Assembly (NCBI RefSeq): GCF_017315755.1
Contig: NZ_JAFLRJ010000060.1
Coordinates: 1-43,317, forward strand
Length of the DNA stretch: 43,317 bases
Direction: 5' to 3'
From: Streptomyces beijiangensis
Lineage (GTDB): Bacteria; Actinomycetota; Actinomycetes; Streptomycetales; Streptomycetaceae
The translations under genes and the position numbers were made by a program. Positions 1 through 7,750 of the stretch are shown piece by piece; position 1 is the stretch's first letter; each line of letters starts with the position of its first letter. A model generated the notes under the pieces. It had not been told where the DNA came from. It saw only the letters and a program-made list of their open reading frames with translations, and did not search any database.

Positions 1-2324
1 GCCTGCCCCTGCCCTTGTCCCTGCCGCTGTTGCGGCGGACGCCCACCCTGACCGCGTTCCCTGCGCTGAGCACCAGAAGCACCAGAAGCACCAGGTGAGC
101 CAGGTGAGCCAGCACCCGCCGCCCCGCCCCCGCCCTGCGCCTCGTCGTCCAGCCGAAGCGTCAACGAGATCCGCTTCCGCGGGATGTCGACGTCCATCAC
201 CTTCACCCGCACGACGTCACCCGGCTTGACGACATCCCGCGGGTCCTTCACGAACGTCTTCGACAGCGCCGACACATGCACCAGCCCGTCCTGATGCACG
301 CCGATGTCCACGAACGCCCCGAAGGCCGCCACATTGGTGACAACCCCCTCAAGAATCATCCCGGCGGCGAGATCCCCGAGCTTCTCGACGCCCTCCTTGA
401 AGGTCGCCGTCTTGAACGCCGGCCGCGGGTCGCGCCCCGGCTTCTCCAGCTCCCGCAGGATGTCGGTGACGGTCGGCAGCCCGAACACGTCGTTCACGAA
501 ATCCTCGGCCCGCAACGACCGCAGCGCCTCCGTGTTGCCGATCAGCGACCCGACGTCGTTCCCCGCGGCCTTCACCATCGTCCGTACGACCGGATATGCC
601 TCCGGGTGCACACTCGACGCGTCCAGCGGGTCGTCCCCGCCCCGGATCCGCAGGAAGCCCGCGCACTGCTCGTACGCCTTCGGGCCCAGCCGTGCCACAT
701 TCTTGAGCCCCTTCCGCGACTGGAAGGGACCGTTCGCATCGCGGTGGGCCACGATGTTCTCGGCGAGCCCCGAGCTGATCCCCGACACCCGCGAGAGCAG
801 CGGCGCGGAAGCGGTGTTGACGTCGACACCCACACCGTTCACACAGTCCTCGACGACCGTGTCCAGCGACCGCGACAGCTTCACTTCCGACAGATCGTGC
901 TGGTACTGACCGACCCCGATCGACTTCGGATCGATCTTCACGAGCTCGGCCAGCGGATCCTGCAGCCGCCGCGCGATGGAGACGGCCCCGCGCAGCGACA
1001 CGTCCATGTCCGGAAGCTCCTGCGAAGCAAAGGCGGAAGCCGAATAAACAGACGCCCCGGCCTCCGACACCATCACCTTCGTCAGCTTCAACTCGGGGTG
1101 CTTCTCGCACAGTTCACCGGCGAGCTTGTCGGTCTCGCGCGAGGCGGTCCCGTTCCCGATGGCGATCAGATCGACCGAGTGCTCCTTGGCGAGCCGCTCC
1201 AGCTTGGCCAGCGACTCGTCCCACCGGTTCGCGGGCACATGCGGATGGATGACGTCCGTGGCGACGACCTTCCCGGTCGAGTCCACCACGGCGACCTTGA
1301 CGCCCGTACGGAACCCGGGGTCGAGCCCCAGCGTCGCCCGCGTCCCGGCGGGTGCGGCCAGCAGCAGATCACGCAGATTGGAGGCGAAGACCCGCACCGC
1401 CTCGTCCTCGGCGGCGGTACGGAGCCGCAGCCGGAGGTCGATCCCCAGATGCACGAGAATCCGGGTCCGCCAGGCCCAGCGGACCGTGTCGCCCAGCCAC
1501 TTGTCCCCGGGGCGCCCGCGGTCCGCGACCCCGAACTGCCGCGAGATCATCCGCTCGTACGCCGAAGGCCCCGGCGTCTCCGAAGGCTCCTCCGGCTCGA
1601 GGACCAGATCGAGCACGTCCTCCTTCTCGCCCCGCAGCATGGCCAGCACCCGGTGCGAGGGAAGCGCGGTGAAGGGCTCGGTGAAGTCGAAGTAGTCGGC
1701 GAATTTCGCGCCCGCCTCCTCCTTGCCCGAGCGCACCTTCGCCGCCAGCCGCCCGCGCGTCCACATGCGTTCGCGCAGCTCGCCGATGAGGTCGGCGTCC
1801 TCACCGAACCGCTCGGTGAGGATGGAGCGAGCGCCGTCCAGCGCGGCGGCCGCGTCCGCGACACCCCGGTCGGCATCGACGAACGCCGCGGCGGCCGTGA
1901 GCGGGTCCACGGACGGATCCGCGAGCAGGCCCTCGGCCAGCGGCTCCAGGCCCGCCTCGCGCGCGATCTGCGCCTTCGTCCGCCGCTTCGGCTTGAACGG
2001 CAGATAGATGTCCTCGAGCCGCGCCTTGGTCTCCGCGCCCCGGATCTGCGCCTCCAGGGCGTCGTCCAGCTTGCCCTGCTCCCGTACCGAATCGAGGATC
2101 GTCGCCCGGCGTTCCTCCAGCTCACGGAGATAGCGCAGCCGCTCCTCGAGCGTGCGCAGTTGCGCATCGTCGAGCATCTCGGTCGCTTCCTTGCGGTAGC
2201 GCGCGATGAACGGCACGGTCGAACCGCCGTCGAGCAGCTCGACCGCGGCCCTGACCTGTCGCTCGCGAACGCCGAGTTCGTCCGCGATCCTGCCTTCGAT
2301 GGATCCTGGGGTGGTCGTGGTCAC
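1..2324 (-). CDS. tex: Tex-family S1 RNA-binding protein (3' end off window)
   Basis: Transcription accessory protein of the Tex family, a nucleic-acid-binding factor of the cytoplasm that is usually dispensable. The GTG at 2324 starts a protein beginning VTTTTPGSIEGRIADELG, followed by the Tex N-terminal helical region (KPKRRTKAQIAREAGLEPL near residue 110), the YqgF-like and helix-hairpin-helix region, and an S1 domain around residues 660-720 (GMILEGVVTNVAAFGAFVDIG, then the end RKRISLTLRLDDEAQ). After the S1 domain comes a low-complexity tail rich in Gly, Ser, Ala, Gln and Arg that is still open at the left edge, so the stop codon lies outside the window. The tail is built partly from tandem 9-bp units and uses T- and A-ending codons, unlike the body of the gene. 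No SD sequence sits at ideal spacing; GAGAAGG is about 13 nt upstream. Confidence 0.93.
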   Translation of the reverse strand, partial: MTTTTPGSIEGRIADELGVRERQVRAAVELLDGGSTVPFIARYRKEATEMLDDAQLRTLEERLRYLRELEERRATILDSVREQGKLDDALEAQIRGAETKARLEDIYLPFKPKRRTKAQIAREAGLEPLAEGLLADPSVDPLTAAAAFVDADRGVADAAAALDGARSILTERFGEDADLIGELRERMWTRGRLAAKVRSGKEEAGAKFADYFDFTEPFTALPSHRVLAMLRGEKEDVLDLVLEPEEPSETPGPSAYERMISRQFGVADRGRPGDKWLGDTVRWAWRTRILVHLGIDLRLRLRTAAEDEAVRVFASNLRDLLLAAPAGTRATLGLDPGFRTGVKVAVVDSTGKVVATDVIHPHVPANRWDESLAKLERLAKEHSVDLIAIGNGTASRETDKLAGELCEKHPELKLTKVMVSEAGASVYSASAFASQELPDMDVSLRGAVSIARRLQDPLAELVKIDPKSIGVGQYQHDLSEVKLSRSLDTVVEDCVNGVGVDVNTASAPLLSRVSGISSGLAENIVAHRDANGPFQSRKGLKNVARLGPKAYEQCAGFLRIRGGDDPLDASSVHPEAYPVVRTMVKAAGNDVGSLIGNTEALRSLRAEDFVNDVFGLPTVTDILRELEKPGRDPRPAFKTATFKEGVEKLGDLAAGMILEGVVTNVAAFGAFVDIGVHQDGLVHVSALSKTFVKDPRDVVKPGDVVRVKVMDVDIPRKRISLTLRLDDEAQGGGGAAGAGSPGSPGASGASGAQRRERGQGGRPPQQRQGQGQGQ

Positions 2325-2404
2325 GATCCGGTACCGCCTTCTCGCTGAGCCTGAATCAGCATTGTGGCAGGCGGCACCGACAGACCGTGATCACGCCCTG
2401 CGGG

Positions 2405-3262
2405 TCAGCCGATCAGATCTCCGGGGAAGGCCCCGGCGGCGAACGCGGTCATCAGGAACCCGCCTGCCAGTTCCGTGAGCCGCGCGACACCCTCCGCGCC
2501 CAGGTGCTCGTACGGCGCCGCGTCCAGCCGGTCGGTCTCCGTCTCCAGGTCCCGGCGCAGCTGTGTCCCCGCCTCCGTCAACTTGCCGTCGGCGTCCAGC
2601 AGTCCGCGCGTACGCAGCCGCTCCACGGCCGCGTCCCACTCGGTCCGTGTCCAGCCGCGGGTGGCCAGAACCCAGCGGAGCGCCGTGCCCTTGCCGGTCG
2701 CGGTGTGGCTGACCAGCGCCTCCAGCGGGTCGAGGCCGGCGGCCAGGAGCGCCGTCAGATGTGCGTCCCCGCGGTGCTCGCGCAGCAGCGTCGCCGCGTG
2801 CCAGTACGCGAGATGCGGCTCGGTGGGCACCGGGAGGTCCGCATGGGCGGCGTACAGCGGCCGGGAGTGCCGGGTGCAGGCCTCGGTGGCGCGCAGCGCG
2901 AGACCGGCCGCCTCCACCATCTCCGGCGAGCCGACGGCGTCCTCGCCGAGCAGCCGTCGCAGGGTGGAGTCGACCGCCCGCAGCCGCGCCTGGAGCACCT
3001 CGTCGGGCGTGGCGGACTGCCACACCCCGGGTACATGGCGGGCGACGAGCTCATGGTTGAAGTTGTAGAACGTGGCGGTGATCGTTCCGGCCCCCACGGC
3101 CCCCATCGCCGCCCCGCGCGAGGCGAAGTAGGCGGCGTTCGGATCGGCGATCCCCACCCCGGCCAGCTCCTTCGCCAGGTCGGGCGAGAAGTAGACCGTC
3201 GAGTGGAGCGGATTGACGGCGTTGTGGCAGCGACGGCCGGCACGCGGCGGGAGCGAAGTCAT
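2405..3262 (-). CDS. SCO6745-family protein with winged-helix-like C-terminus
   Basis: 285 residues. I recognise the actinobacterial SCO6745 family from the N-terminal HSTVYFSPDLAKELAGVGI and YFASRGAAMGAVGAGTITATFYNF stretches; its biochemical role is not known to me. The protein is soluble and mostly helical, and its last third (about 200-260) reads like a MarR-type winged helix (WDAAVERLRTRGLLDADGKLTEAG). The ATG at 3262 has no SD, but a TANNNT hexamer lies exactly 7 nt ahead, so the mRNA is probably leaderless. A 16-bp inverted repeat covers that promoter. It is divergent from the GlxA-like regulator. The family call is from memory of sequence patterns; any function would be a guess. Confidence 0.75.
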   Translation of the reverse strand: MTSLPPRAGRRCHNAVNPLHSTVYFSPDLAKELAGVGIADPNAAYFASRGAAMGAVGAGTITATFYNFNHELVARHVPGVWQSATPDEVLQARLRAVDSTLRRLLGEDAVGSPEMVEAAGLALRATEACTRHSRPLYAAHADLPVPTEPHLAYWHAATLLREHRGDAHLTALLAAGLDPLEALVSHTATGKGTALRWVLATRGWTRTEWDAAVERLRTRGLLDADGKLTEAGTQLRRDLETETDRLDAAPYEHLGAEGVARLTELAGGFLMTAFAAGAFPGDLIG

Positions 3263-3269
3263 GACCAGA

Positions 3270-3289
3270 ATGTTACCGACTGGTCGGTA
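3270..3289 (-). promoter_or_regulatory. Leaderless promoter with overlapping inverted-repeat operator
   Basis: On the minus strand TAACAT (3275-3270) is followed by 7 nt and then the ATG at 3262, the arrangement expected for a leaderless transcript. The hexamer overlaps the repeat TACCGAC-TG-GTCGGTA (3274-3289), which has perfect 7-bp arms and resembles short TetR-family operators. A repressor bound here would cover the promoter of the SCO6745-like gene and may also affect the divergent GlxA gene. Neither TetR gene in the window adjoins it, so the regulator is unknown. Confidence 0.5.
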
Positions 3290-3365
3290 CGGAGAGAACC
3301 CCCGGGCCGCAATGGCAGAAAGGGTGGGTTATTCGTCATTGCGGCCTTCCCTGCCATCGCCAACG

Positions 3366-4334
3366 ATGGAACCCATGACGCAGCAGCGACCCGTGCTCGT
3401 CGTCCTCTTCGACGACCTGCAGAGCCTCGATGTGACCGGCCCGGTGGAGGTCTTCGCCGGCGCGGGCAGGATCGGCGGCGATGCGTACCCCCTCCGCACC
3501 GCCTCCGTCGACGGCGCTCCCGTCCGTACGTCGAGCGGCCTCACCCTCGTCCCCGACGGACGCCTGGCCGACGCCGCCACGCCCCACACCCTGATCGTCC
3601 CCGGCGGCAGCGGCACCCGCGCCCCCGACCCGCGCCTGATCGAGTGGCTGCGGGAGAACGCCCCGCACGCGGAGCGCATCGTCTCCGTCTGCACCGGCGC
3701 CCTGCTCCTCGCCGAGGCGGGCCTCCTCGACGGCCACCGCGCGACCACCCACTGGGCGACCTGCGAGCTGCTCGCCCGGAAGTACCCGGCTGTCCGGGTC
3801 GACCCCGATCCGATCTTCGTACGCGACGGGAAGATCGCCACCTCCGCCGGAGTCACCGCGGGCATCGACCTGGCGCTCGCGCTGGTCGAGGAGGACCTGG
3901 GCAGGGACGCGGCTCTCACCATCGCCCGCCACCTCGTGGTCTTTCTCCGGCGGCCGGGAAACCAGGCCCAGTTCAGCGCCCAGCTCGCCGCCCAGACCGC
4001 TCACCGCGAACCGCTGCGGGAGGTCCAGCAGTGGATCACCGAGCACCCCGACGACGACCTGTCGGTCGACGTCCTCGCGGACCGGGCCCGTCTCTCGCCG
4101 CGCCACTTCGCCCGCGCCTTCCAGTCCGAGACCGGGACGACCCCGGGCCGCTATGTCGAGCGCGTACGCATCGAAGCCGCCCGCCGGCTGATCGAGGACA
4201 CCACCCAGGGGCTCACCGAGATCTCCCGCACCTGCGGCTACGGCACCCCGGAAGCCATGCGCCGCGCCTTCATCAAGACCCTGGGCACCGGACCCGCCGA
4301 GTACCGCCGCCGTTTCCACGTACCCGCCAGCTGA
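3366..4334 (+). CDS. GlxA-family AraC-type transcriptional regulator (DJ-1/PfpI + HTH)
   Basis: 322 residues with two domains. Residues about 4-180 form a DJ-1/PfpI-like domain (VLVVLFDDLQSLDVTGPVEVF, IVPGGSG, and a nucleophile-elbow cysteine in SVCTGALLLAEAGLL). Residues about 220-315 form an AraC-type double helix-turn-helix (LADRARLSPRHFARAFQSE and GYGTPEAMRRAFIKTLG). Such proteins are cytoplasmic DNA-binding regulators whose PfpI domain is thought to sense a ligand. I chose the ATG at 3366; the ATG at 3375 is equally possible, and the frame stays open upstream to 3213 but without a convincing SD. The next gene encodes a stand-alone PfpI protein 14 nt downstream, so the pair is likely co-transcribed. 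Confidence 0.88.
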   Translation: MEPMTQQRPVLVVLFDDLQSLDVTGPVEVFAGAGRIGGDAYPLRTASVDGAPVRTSSGLTLVPDGRLADAATPHTLIVPGGSGTRAPDPRLIEWLRENAPHAERIVSVCTGALLLAEAGLLDGHRATTHWATCELLARKYPAVRVDPDPIFVRDGKIATSAGVTAGIDLALALVEEDLGRDAALTIARHLVVFLRRPGNQAQFSAQLAAQTAHREPLREVQQWITEHPDDDLSVDVLADRARLSPRHFARAFQSETGTTPGRYVERVRIEAARRLIEDTTQGLTEISRTCGYGTPEAMRRAFIKTLGTGPAEYRRRFHVPAS

Positions 4335-4348
4335 AGGAGACCAGCACC

Positions 4349-4984
4349 ATGCAGATCGCCATCGTCCTCTACGACCGCTTCACCGCCCTCGATGCCGTCG
4401 GTCCGTACGAGATGCTCTGCCGCACCCCCGGCGCCGAGACGGTCTTCGTGGCCGAGCAGAGGGGCCCGGTACGCAACGACACCGGCAGCCTCGCCCTGGT
4501 CGCGGACAAGACCCTCGACGAGGTCCGGCGGCCCGACATCATCGTCGTCCCCGGCGGCCCAGGACAGTCCGGCCAGATGGACAACGAGACGCTCCTGTCC
4601 TGGCTGCGCACGGCCGACGCCAGCAGCACCTGGACGACCTCCGTCTGCTCCGGCTCGCTCCTGCTGGCCGCCGCAGGCCTGCTCAAGGGCCGCCGGGCCA
4701 CCTCGCACTGGCTCGCGCTCGGCGGCCTCGCCGCGTTCGGAGCCGAGGCGACCGGCGAACGCGTCGTCATCGATGGCAAGGTCATCACCGCGGCGGGAGT
4801 CTCCGCGGGCATCGACATGGGCCTGACCCTGGTCGGCAAGGTCGCCGGTGACGAACACGCCCAGGCCGTCCAGCTGCTGACCGAGTACGACCCCCAGCCG
4901 CCCTACGACGCGGGTTCGCCCCAGAAGGCCCCGGCCCACCTCGTCGAGGAGTTCCGCACCAACAACCGCTTCATCCTCCGGTAA
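4349..4984 (+). CDS. DJ-1/PfpI family protein, isonitrile hydratase-like
   Basis: 211 residues, essentially one DJ-1/PfpI domain. Visible family features are the opening IAIVLYDRFTALDAVGPYEML, the IIVVPGGPGQSG loop and the cysteine in SVCSGSLLLAAAGLL, followed by RATSHW and AGVSAGIDMGLTLV. The last motifs closely match the PfpI half of the GlxA-like regulator just upstream, so the two look like paralogues. Isonitrile hydratase is the best-known relative with this architecture; substrate and activity here are not determined by sequence. The start is clear: AAGGAG lies 9-10 nt before the ATG. The gene ends 14 bp inside the convergent enoyl-CoA hydratase gene. Confidence 0.85.
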   Translation: MQIAIVLYDRFTALDAVGPYEMLCRTPGAETVFVAEQRGPVRNDTGSLALVADKTLDEVRRPDIIVVPGGPGQSGQMDNETLLSWLRTADASSTWTTSVCSGSLLLAAAGLLKGRRATSHWLALGGLAAFGAEATGERVVIDGKVITAAGVSAGIDMGLTLVGKVAGDEHAQAVQLLTEYDPQPPYDAGSPQKAPAHLVEEFRTNNRFILR

Positions 4985-5747
4985 CTCCGGTAACTCCGGA
5001 GGCTCCCGAGGCCCAGGTGAAGCGCGGTTCCCGCCGCTCCAGGAAGGCGGCGACCCCCTCCGCGGTGTCGCCGCTGCCGCGCGCCTGCTCGCTCCAGTAC
5101 ACCGCCCGGTCGTCACGCCCCGCCGTGAACTCCTTCGCCGCGGCCTGCGTCAGCTGCGACCGCGAGACGAGCACCCGGGCGAACTCGGCCACCCGCTTGT
5201 CCAGTTCGCCCGCGGGCAGCACCTCGTCGGCAAGACCGGTCCGCAGCGCCCGCTCGGTGCCGATGAGCTCGCCCGAGAACAGCAGGTACTTGGCCGCGGC
5301 AGGCCCCACCAGAGCGGCCAGCCGCTGCGTGGACGACGCCGGATAGACGATCCCGAGCTTCGACGGCGTCACCCCGAAGGACGCGCCCTCCTCCGCGAAC
5401 CGCAGATCGCAGGCGACGGCCAGCTGGCACCCTCCGCCCACGCAGTACCCGCGCACGGCGGCCAGCGTCGGCTTCGGAAAGGCCGCGAGGGCGTTCTCGG
5501 CGCGTACGGCAAGACCCTGCGGCCGCTCCCCGGGCTCCCGCAGCGTCGAGATGTCCGCGCCCGCGCAGAAGGTGTCCCCGGCCCCGGTCAGCACCAGCGC
5601 CCGTACGGCCGTATCGCCCGCGAGATCTTCCAGCAGGACGGGCAGCGCCTCCCACATGGCCGCGGTCATGGCATTGCGCTTGGCCGGGTGACTGATGACG
5701 ATGGTGGCAATGCCGTCGGTGACGGTGTGCTCCAGCTGCGGCTCCAT
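4971..5747 (-). CDS. Enoyl-CoA hydratase/isomerase family protein
   Basis: 258 residues, crotonase fold. Residues about 20-30 (SHPAKRNAMTAAMW), the oxyanion-hole segment CAGADISTL and the second oxyanion/active-site stretch GYCVGGGCQLAVACDLRFA are all present, with a glutamate-poor active site typical of many uncharacterised actinobacterial crotonases. It would act on a CoA thioester in the cytoplasm, probably in fatty-acid or branched-acid degradation, but the substrate cannot be read from the sequence. I start at the ATG at 5747 (MEPQLEHTVTDG) because a TANNNT element lies 7 nt ahead; a longer frame to 5789 lacks an SD. The C-terminus is a Gly/Thr/Val repeat overlapping the convergent PfpI gene by 14 bp. 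Confidence 0.88.
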   Translation of the reverse strand: MEPQLEHTVTDGIATIVISHPAKRNAMTAAMWEALPVLLEDLAGDTAVRALVLTGAGDTFCAGADISTLREPGERPQGLAVRAENALAAFPKPTLAAVRGYCVGGGCQLAVACDLRFAEEGASFGVTPSKLGIVYPASSTQRLAALVGPAAAKYLLFSGELIGTERALRTGLADEVLPAGELDKRVAEFARVLVSRSQLTQAAAKEFTAGRDDRAVYWSEQARGSGDTAEGVAAFLERREPRFTWASGASGVTGVTGG

Positions 5748-5750
5748 GCG

Positions 5751-5765
5751 CCGGATGCTATCCGG
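5751..5765 (-). promoter_or_regulatory. Inverted repeat over a leaderless -10 element
   Basis: CCGGAT-GCT-ATCCGG is a perfect inverted repeat with 6-bp arms. On the minus strand it contains TAGCAT (5760-5755), placed exactly 7 nt before the ATG at 5747, which again fits a leaderless promoter. TTGATC lies about 20 nt further upstream as a poorly spaced -35 candidate. The repeat may be an operator for an unidentified regulator. Confidence 0.4.
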
Positions 5766-5824
5766 GCACTGCGAACCTATGATCAACAAGGGGGCCGCGA
5801 AGCGAACACGACAAGGAGTCGCTC

Positions 5825-6490
5825 ATGGCCGACCCCGCTCCCACCCCCACTCCGTCCCTGCCGCCGAAAGCCGCCCGTGAGGGCCGGAAACTGAGCCGCA
5901 GCTTCGGCTGGCTCGCGTTCCTCGGCGTGATCCTGGTCCTCTCCGGACTCCTCGGCCTGGTCTACACCGGCGTCGCGACCCTCACCTCGATGCTCCTCTT
6001 CGGTTGGCTGCTGCTCATCGGCGGGATCGTCGGCCTGCTGCAGTCGATCCAGTCCCGCGACTCGAACTTCTTCTGGCTCGGCGTCATCGTCGCCTCGCTG
6101 AACCTCGCCGCGGGCATCGTCGTCATCCGCCATCCCGAGGGCACCGCCGAGACGTTCACCATGTTCGCCGCCCTGCTCTTCCTGACCGGTGGTGCCTTCC
6201 GGCTCGTGGGCAGTGTGGTCGTCCGGGGCCCGCAGTTCGGCTGGACCCTGCTGCAGGGCGCTTTCGGCGTACTCCTGGGTGTGCTGGTGCTCTTCGACTG
6301 GCCGCACAGCAGCATGTACGTCCTGGGCTGTTTCTTCTCTCTCGCGCTGCTCTTCGACGGACTCGGACTGATTGCGATCGGAGTTGGCGGCAGGCGGATC
6401 GTGACCTTGGTCTCGGACCAGATGGCAACCGAACGGGAAAGTACGGTTTCATCCACGCAAGAAGAAGATCAGGATCAGTCGAAGAGCTGA
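5825..6490 (+). CDS. HdeD-like integral membrane protein (DUF308)
   Basis: 221 residues. A short Pro-rich cytoplasmic N-terminus is followed by six hydrophobic segments between about residues 30 and 200 arranged as a repeated two-helix unit (WLAFLGVILVLSGLLGLVYT, MLLFGWLLLIGGIVGLLQ, and so on), typical of the HdeD/DUF308 family first linked to acid resistance in enteric bacteria. In Streptomyces the role is unknown. The C-terminus is charged and Gln/Ser-rich. AAGGAG lies 8-9 nt before the ATG. It is divergent from the enoyl-CoA hydratase gene with a 77-bp gap that must hold both promoters. Confidence 0.85.
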   Translation: MADPAPTPTPSLPPKAAREGRKLSRSFGWLAFLGVILVLSGLLGLVYTGVATLTSMLLFGWLLLIGGIVGLLQSIQSRDSNFFWLGVIVASLNLAAGIVVIRHPEGTAETFTMFAALLFLTGGAFRLVGSVVVRGPQFGWTLLQGAFGVLLGVLVLFDWPHSSMYVLGCFFSLALLFDGLGLIAIGVGGRRIVTLVSDQMATERESTVSSTQEEDQDQSKS

Positions 6491-6619
6491 CGTCGAGTTA
6501 CGTACTCGGTCATATTCCGTCGATAGGCGCTGACTTCTGTTCAGTGGCCCGGTACGGACCATCCCATTCCCAACACTCGGTGTGTGGTCACAATCGAGCG
6601 CGACAGTGGGAGCCGGAAT

Positions 6620-7117
6620 ATGGAGAGCCGCGGGAGCATCGGCCCGCCGGAACCGGCACCGGTCCAGCCCCTCCCGTACGAAGGCGTCTGGCGGTTCACC
6701 GCTCCCGCGGTCGATGTCTCCGTCCCACAGGCCCGGCACGCGGTACGGGATCTGCTCAACCGTCAGGGCGTGCCCGTCCACGACGACACCGTGCAGGGCC
6801 TGTTGCTGATCGTCTCCGAGCTGGTGACCAACGCGGTACGGCACGCGGCCCTGCTCTCCCCGGAGGTCGCCGTCGAGGTGGCCATCGGCGCCGAGTGGAT
6901 CCGCGTGTCCGTCGAGGACAACCACCCCTACCGGCCCAAGGCCCTGGAGCGGGACTACGCCACCACCGGAGGCCGCGGCCTTCTGCTCGTACGGGAAATC
7001 ACCGTCGAGGCCGGCGGGGAGTGCGACGTGGAGCAGACCGCGAGCGGCGGCAAGGTCGTGTGGGCCGCACTGCCGCTCGCGCCCCCGGGTGTCACCAGCC
7101 CCCGGTCTCCCCTGTGA
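6620..7117 (+). CDS. RsbW-like ATP-binding protein (HATPase_c)
   Basis: 165 residues. The fold is a GHKL/HATPase_c domain: N box LLLIVSELVTNAVRHA near residue 75, a G1-like VEDNHPYRP and a G2 motif GGRGLLLV. Streptomyces carry dozens of these small RsbW/SpoIIAB-like proteins, which can act as anti-sigma factors or serine kinases; no partner sigma factor or anti-anti-sigma gene adjoins this one. I prefer the ATG at 6620 because GGGAG precedes it by 7 nt; the GTG at 6584 would add 12 residues but has no SD. The last 26 bp overlap the convergent idi gene. Confidence 0.8.
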   Translation: MESRGSIGPPEPAPVQPLPYEGVWRFTAPAVDVSVPQARHAVRDLLNRQGVPVHDDTVQGLLLIVSELVTNAVRHAALLSPEVAVEVAIGAEWIRVSVEDNHPYRPKALERDYATTGGRGLLLVREITVEAGGECDVEQTASGGKVVWAALPLAPPGVTSPRSPL

Positions 7118-7652
7118 GCTCCTTGACCGCGGGCCGTGCGGCATCGAGCACCGTCATGAACCAGGCGGAGAACGGGGCCGCGGCGTGCCGCTCGGCCAGT
7201 TCCCCCGCGGTGACGAACGCGGTGGCGCCGACCTCCTCGGGGTCCGGTTCCACGGCCGCCTGCACCAGCCCGACGAAGAGATGGTTGAACTCCTGCTCCA
7301 CCAGGCCCGAGGCGGGGTCCGGGTGGTTGTAGCGGACCGTGCCCGCCTCCGCGAGCAGCGTGGGCGAGACACCCAGCTCCTCGTACGTACGGCGGGCGGC
7401 CGCGGCGAACGGCGACTCACCCGGGTACGGGTGTCCGCAGCAGGTGTTCGACCACACGCCGGGGGAGTGGTATTTGCCGAGCGCGCGCTGCTGGATCAGC
7501 AGCCGTCCCGAATCGTCGAAAAGGAAAACGGAGAACGCGCGGTGCAGCCGACCTGGCGCCTGATGCGCGGAAAGCTTCTCCGCGGTCCCGATGGTCTGGC
7601 CGGTCTCATCGACCAGTTCCAGCATGATCGCTTCTGCTGCGCCGTCCGTCAT
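7092..7652 (-). CDS. idi: Isopentenyl-diphosphate delta-isomerase, type I
   Basis: 186 residues, Nudix-fold type I isomerase that interconverts isopentenyl and dimethylallyl diphosphate in the cytoplasm. The catalytic cysteine lies in WSNTCCGHP, the metal-binding histidines in LHRAFSVFLF and GKYHSPGVW, and the catalytic glutamate in EQEFNHLFVG. Length matches the family. AAGGA lies 5 nt before the ATG. The gene is separated from the hopanoid operon by 14 kb but makes the allylic starter its prenyl synthase needs. Transcription probably starts in the 100-bp gap after the methyltransferase terminator. Confidence 0.96.
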   Translation of the reverse strand: MTDGAAEAIMLELVDETGQTIGTAEKLSAHQAPGRLHRAFSVFLFDDSGRLLIQQRALGKYHSPGVWSNTCCGHPYPGESPFAAAARRTYEELGVSPTLLAEAGTVRYNHPDPASGLVEQEFNHLFVGLVQAAVEPDPEEVGATAFVTAGELAERHAAAPFSAWFMTVLDAARPAVKELTGETGGW

Positions 7653-7707
7653 AACCGTCCTTCGCTCCGGGCCGCCTCATCTGCTCTTCAGTCTGCCGCA
7701 CAAATGG

Positions 7708-7742
7708 CACTGCCCCCGACGCGCCATGCGACGGGGGCAGTG
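7708..7742 (-). terminator. Stem-loop terminator after the methyltransferase gene
   Basis: The arms CACTGCCCCCG (7708-7718) and CGGGGGCAGTG (7732-7742) form a perfect 11-bp stem with a 13-nt loop, starting 9 bp past the methyltransferase stop. There is no long T-run, which is common for Streptomyces terminators. Confidence 0.7.
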
Positions 7743-7750
7743 ACAGACCA

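Noticed and set aside
276..2348. 690-codon open frame opposite tex
   Set aside because: It is the antisense shadow of tex; its Arg/Pro-rich product has no domain and the tex frame shows clear Tex and S1 motifs.
2387..4340. Long open frame leading into the PfpI gene
   Set aside because: Only the part from 4349 with its own SD reads as protein; the rest overlaps the SCO6745-like and GlxA genes in other frames.
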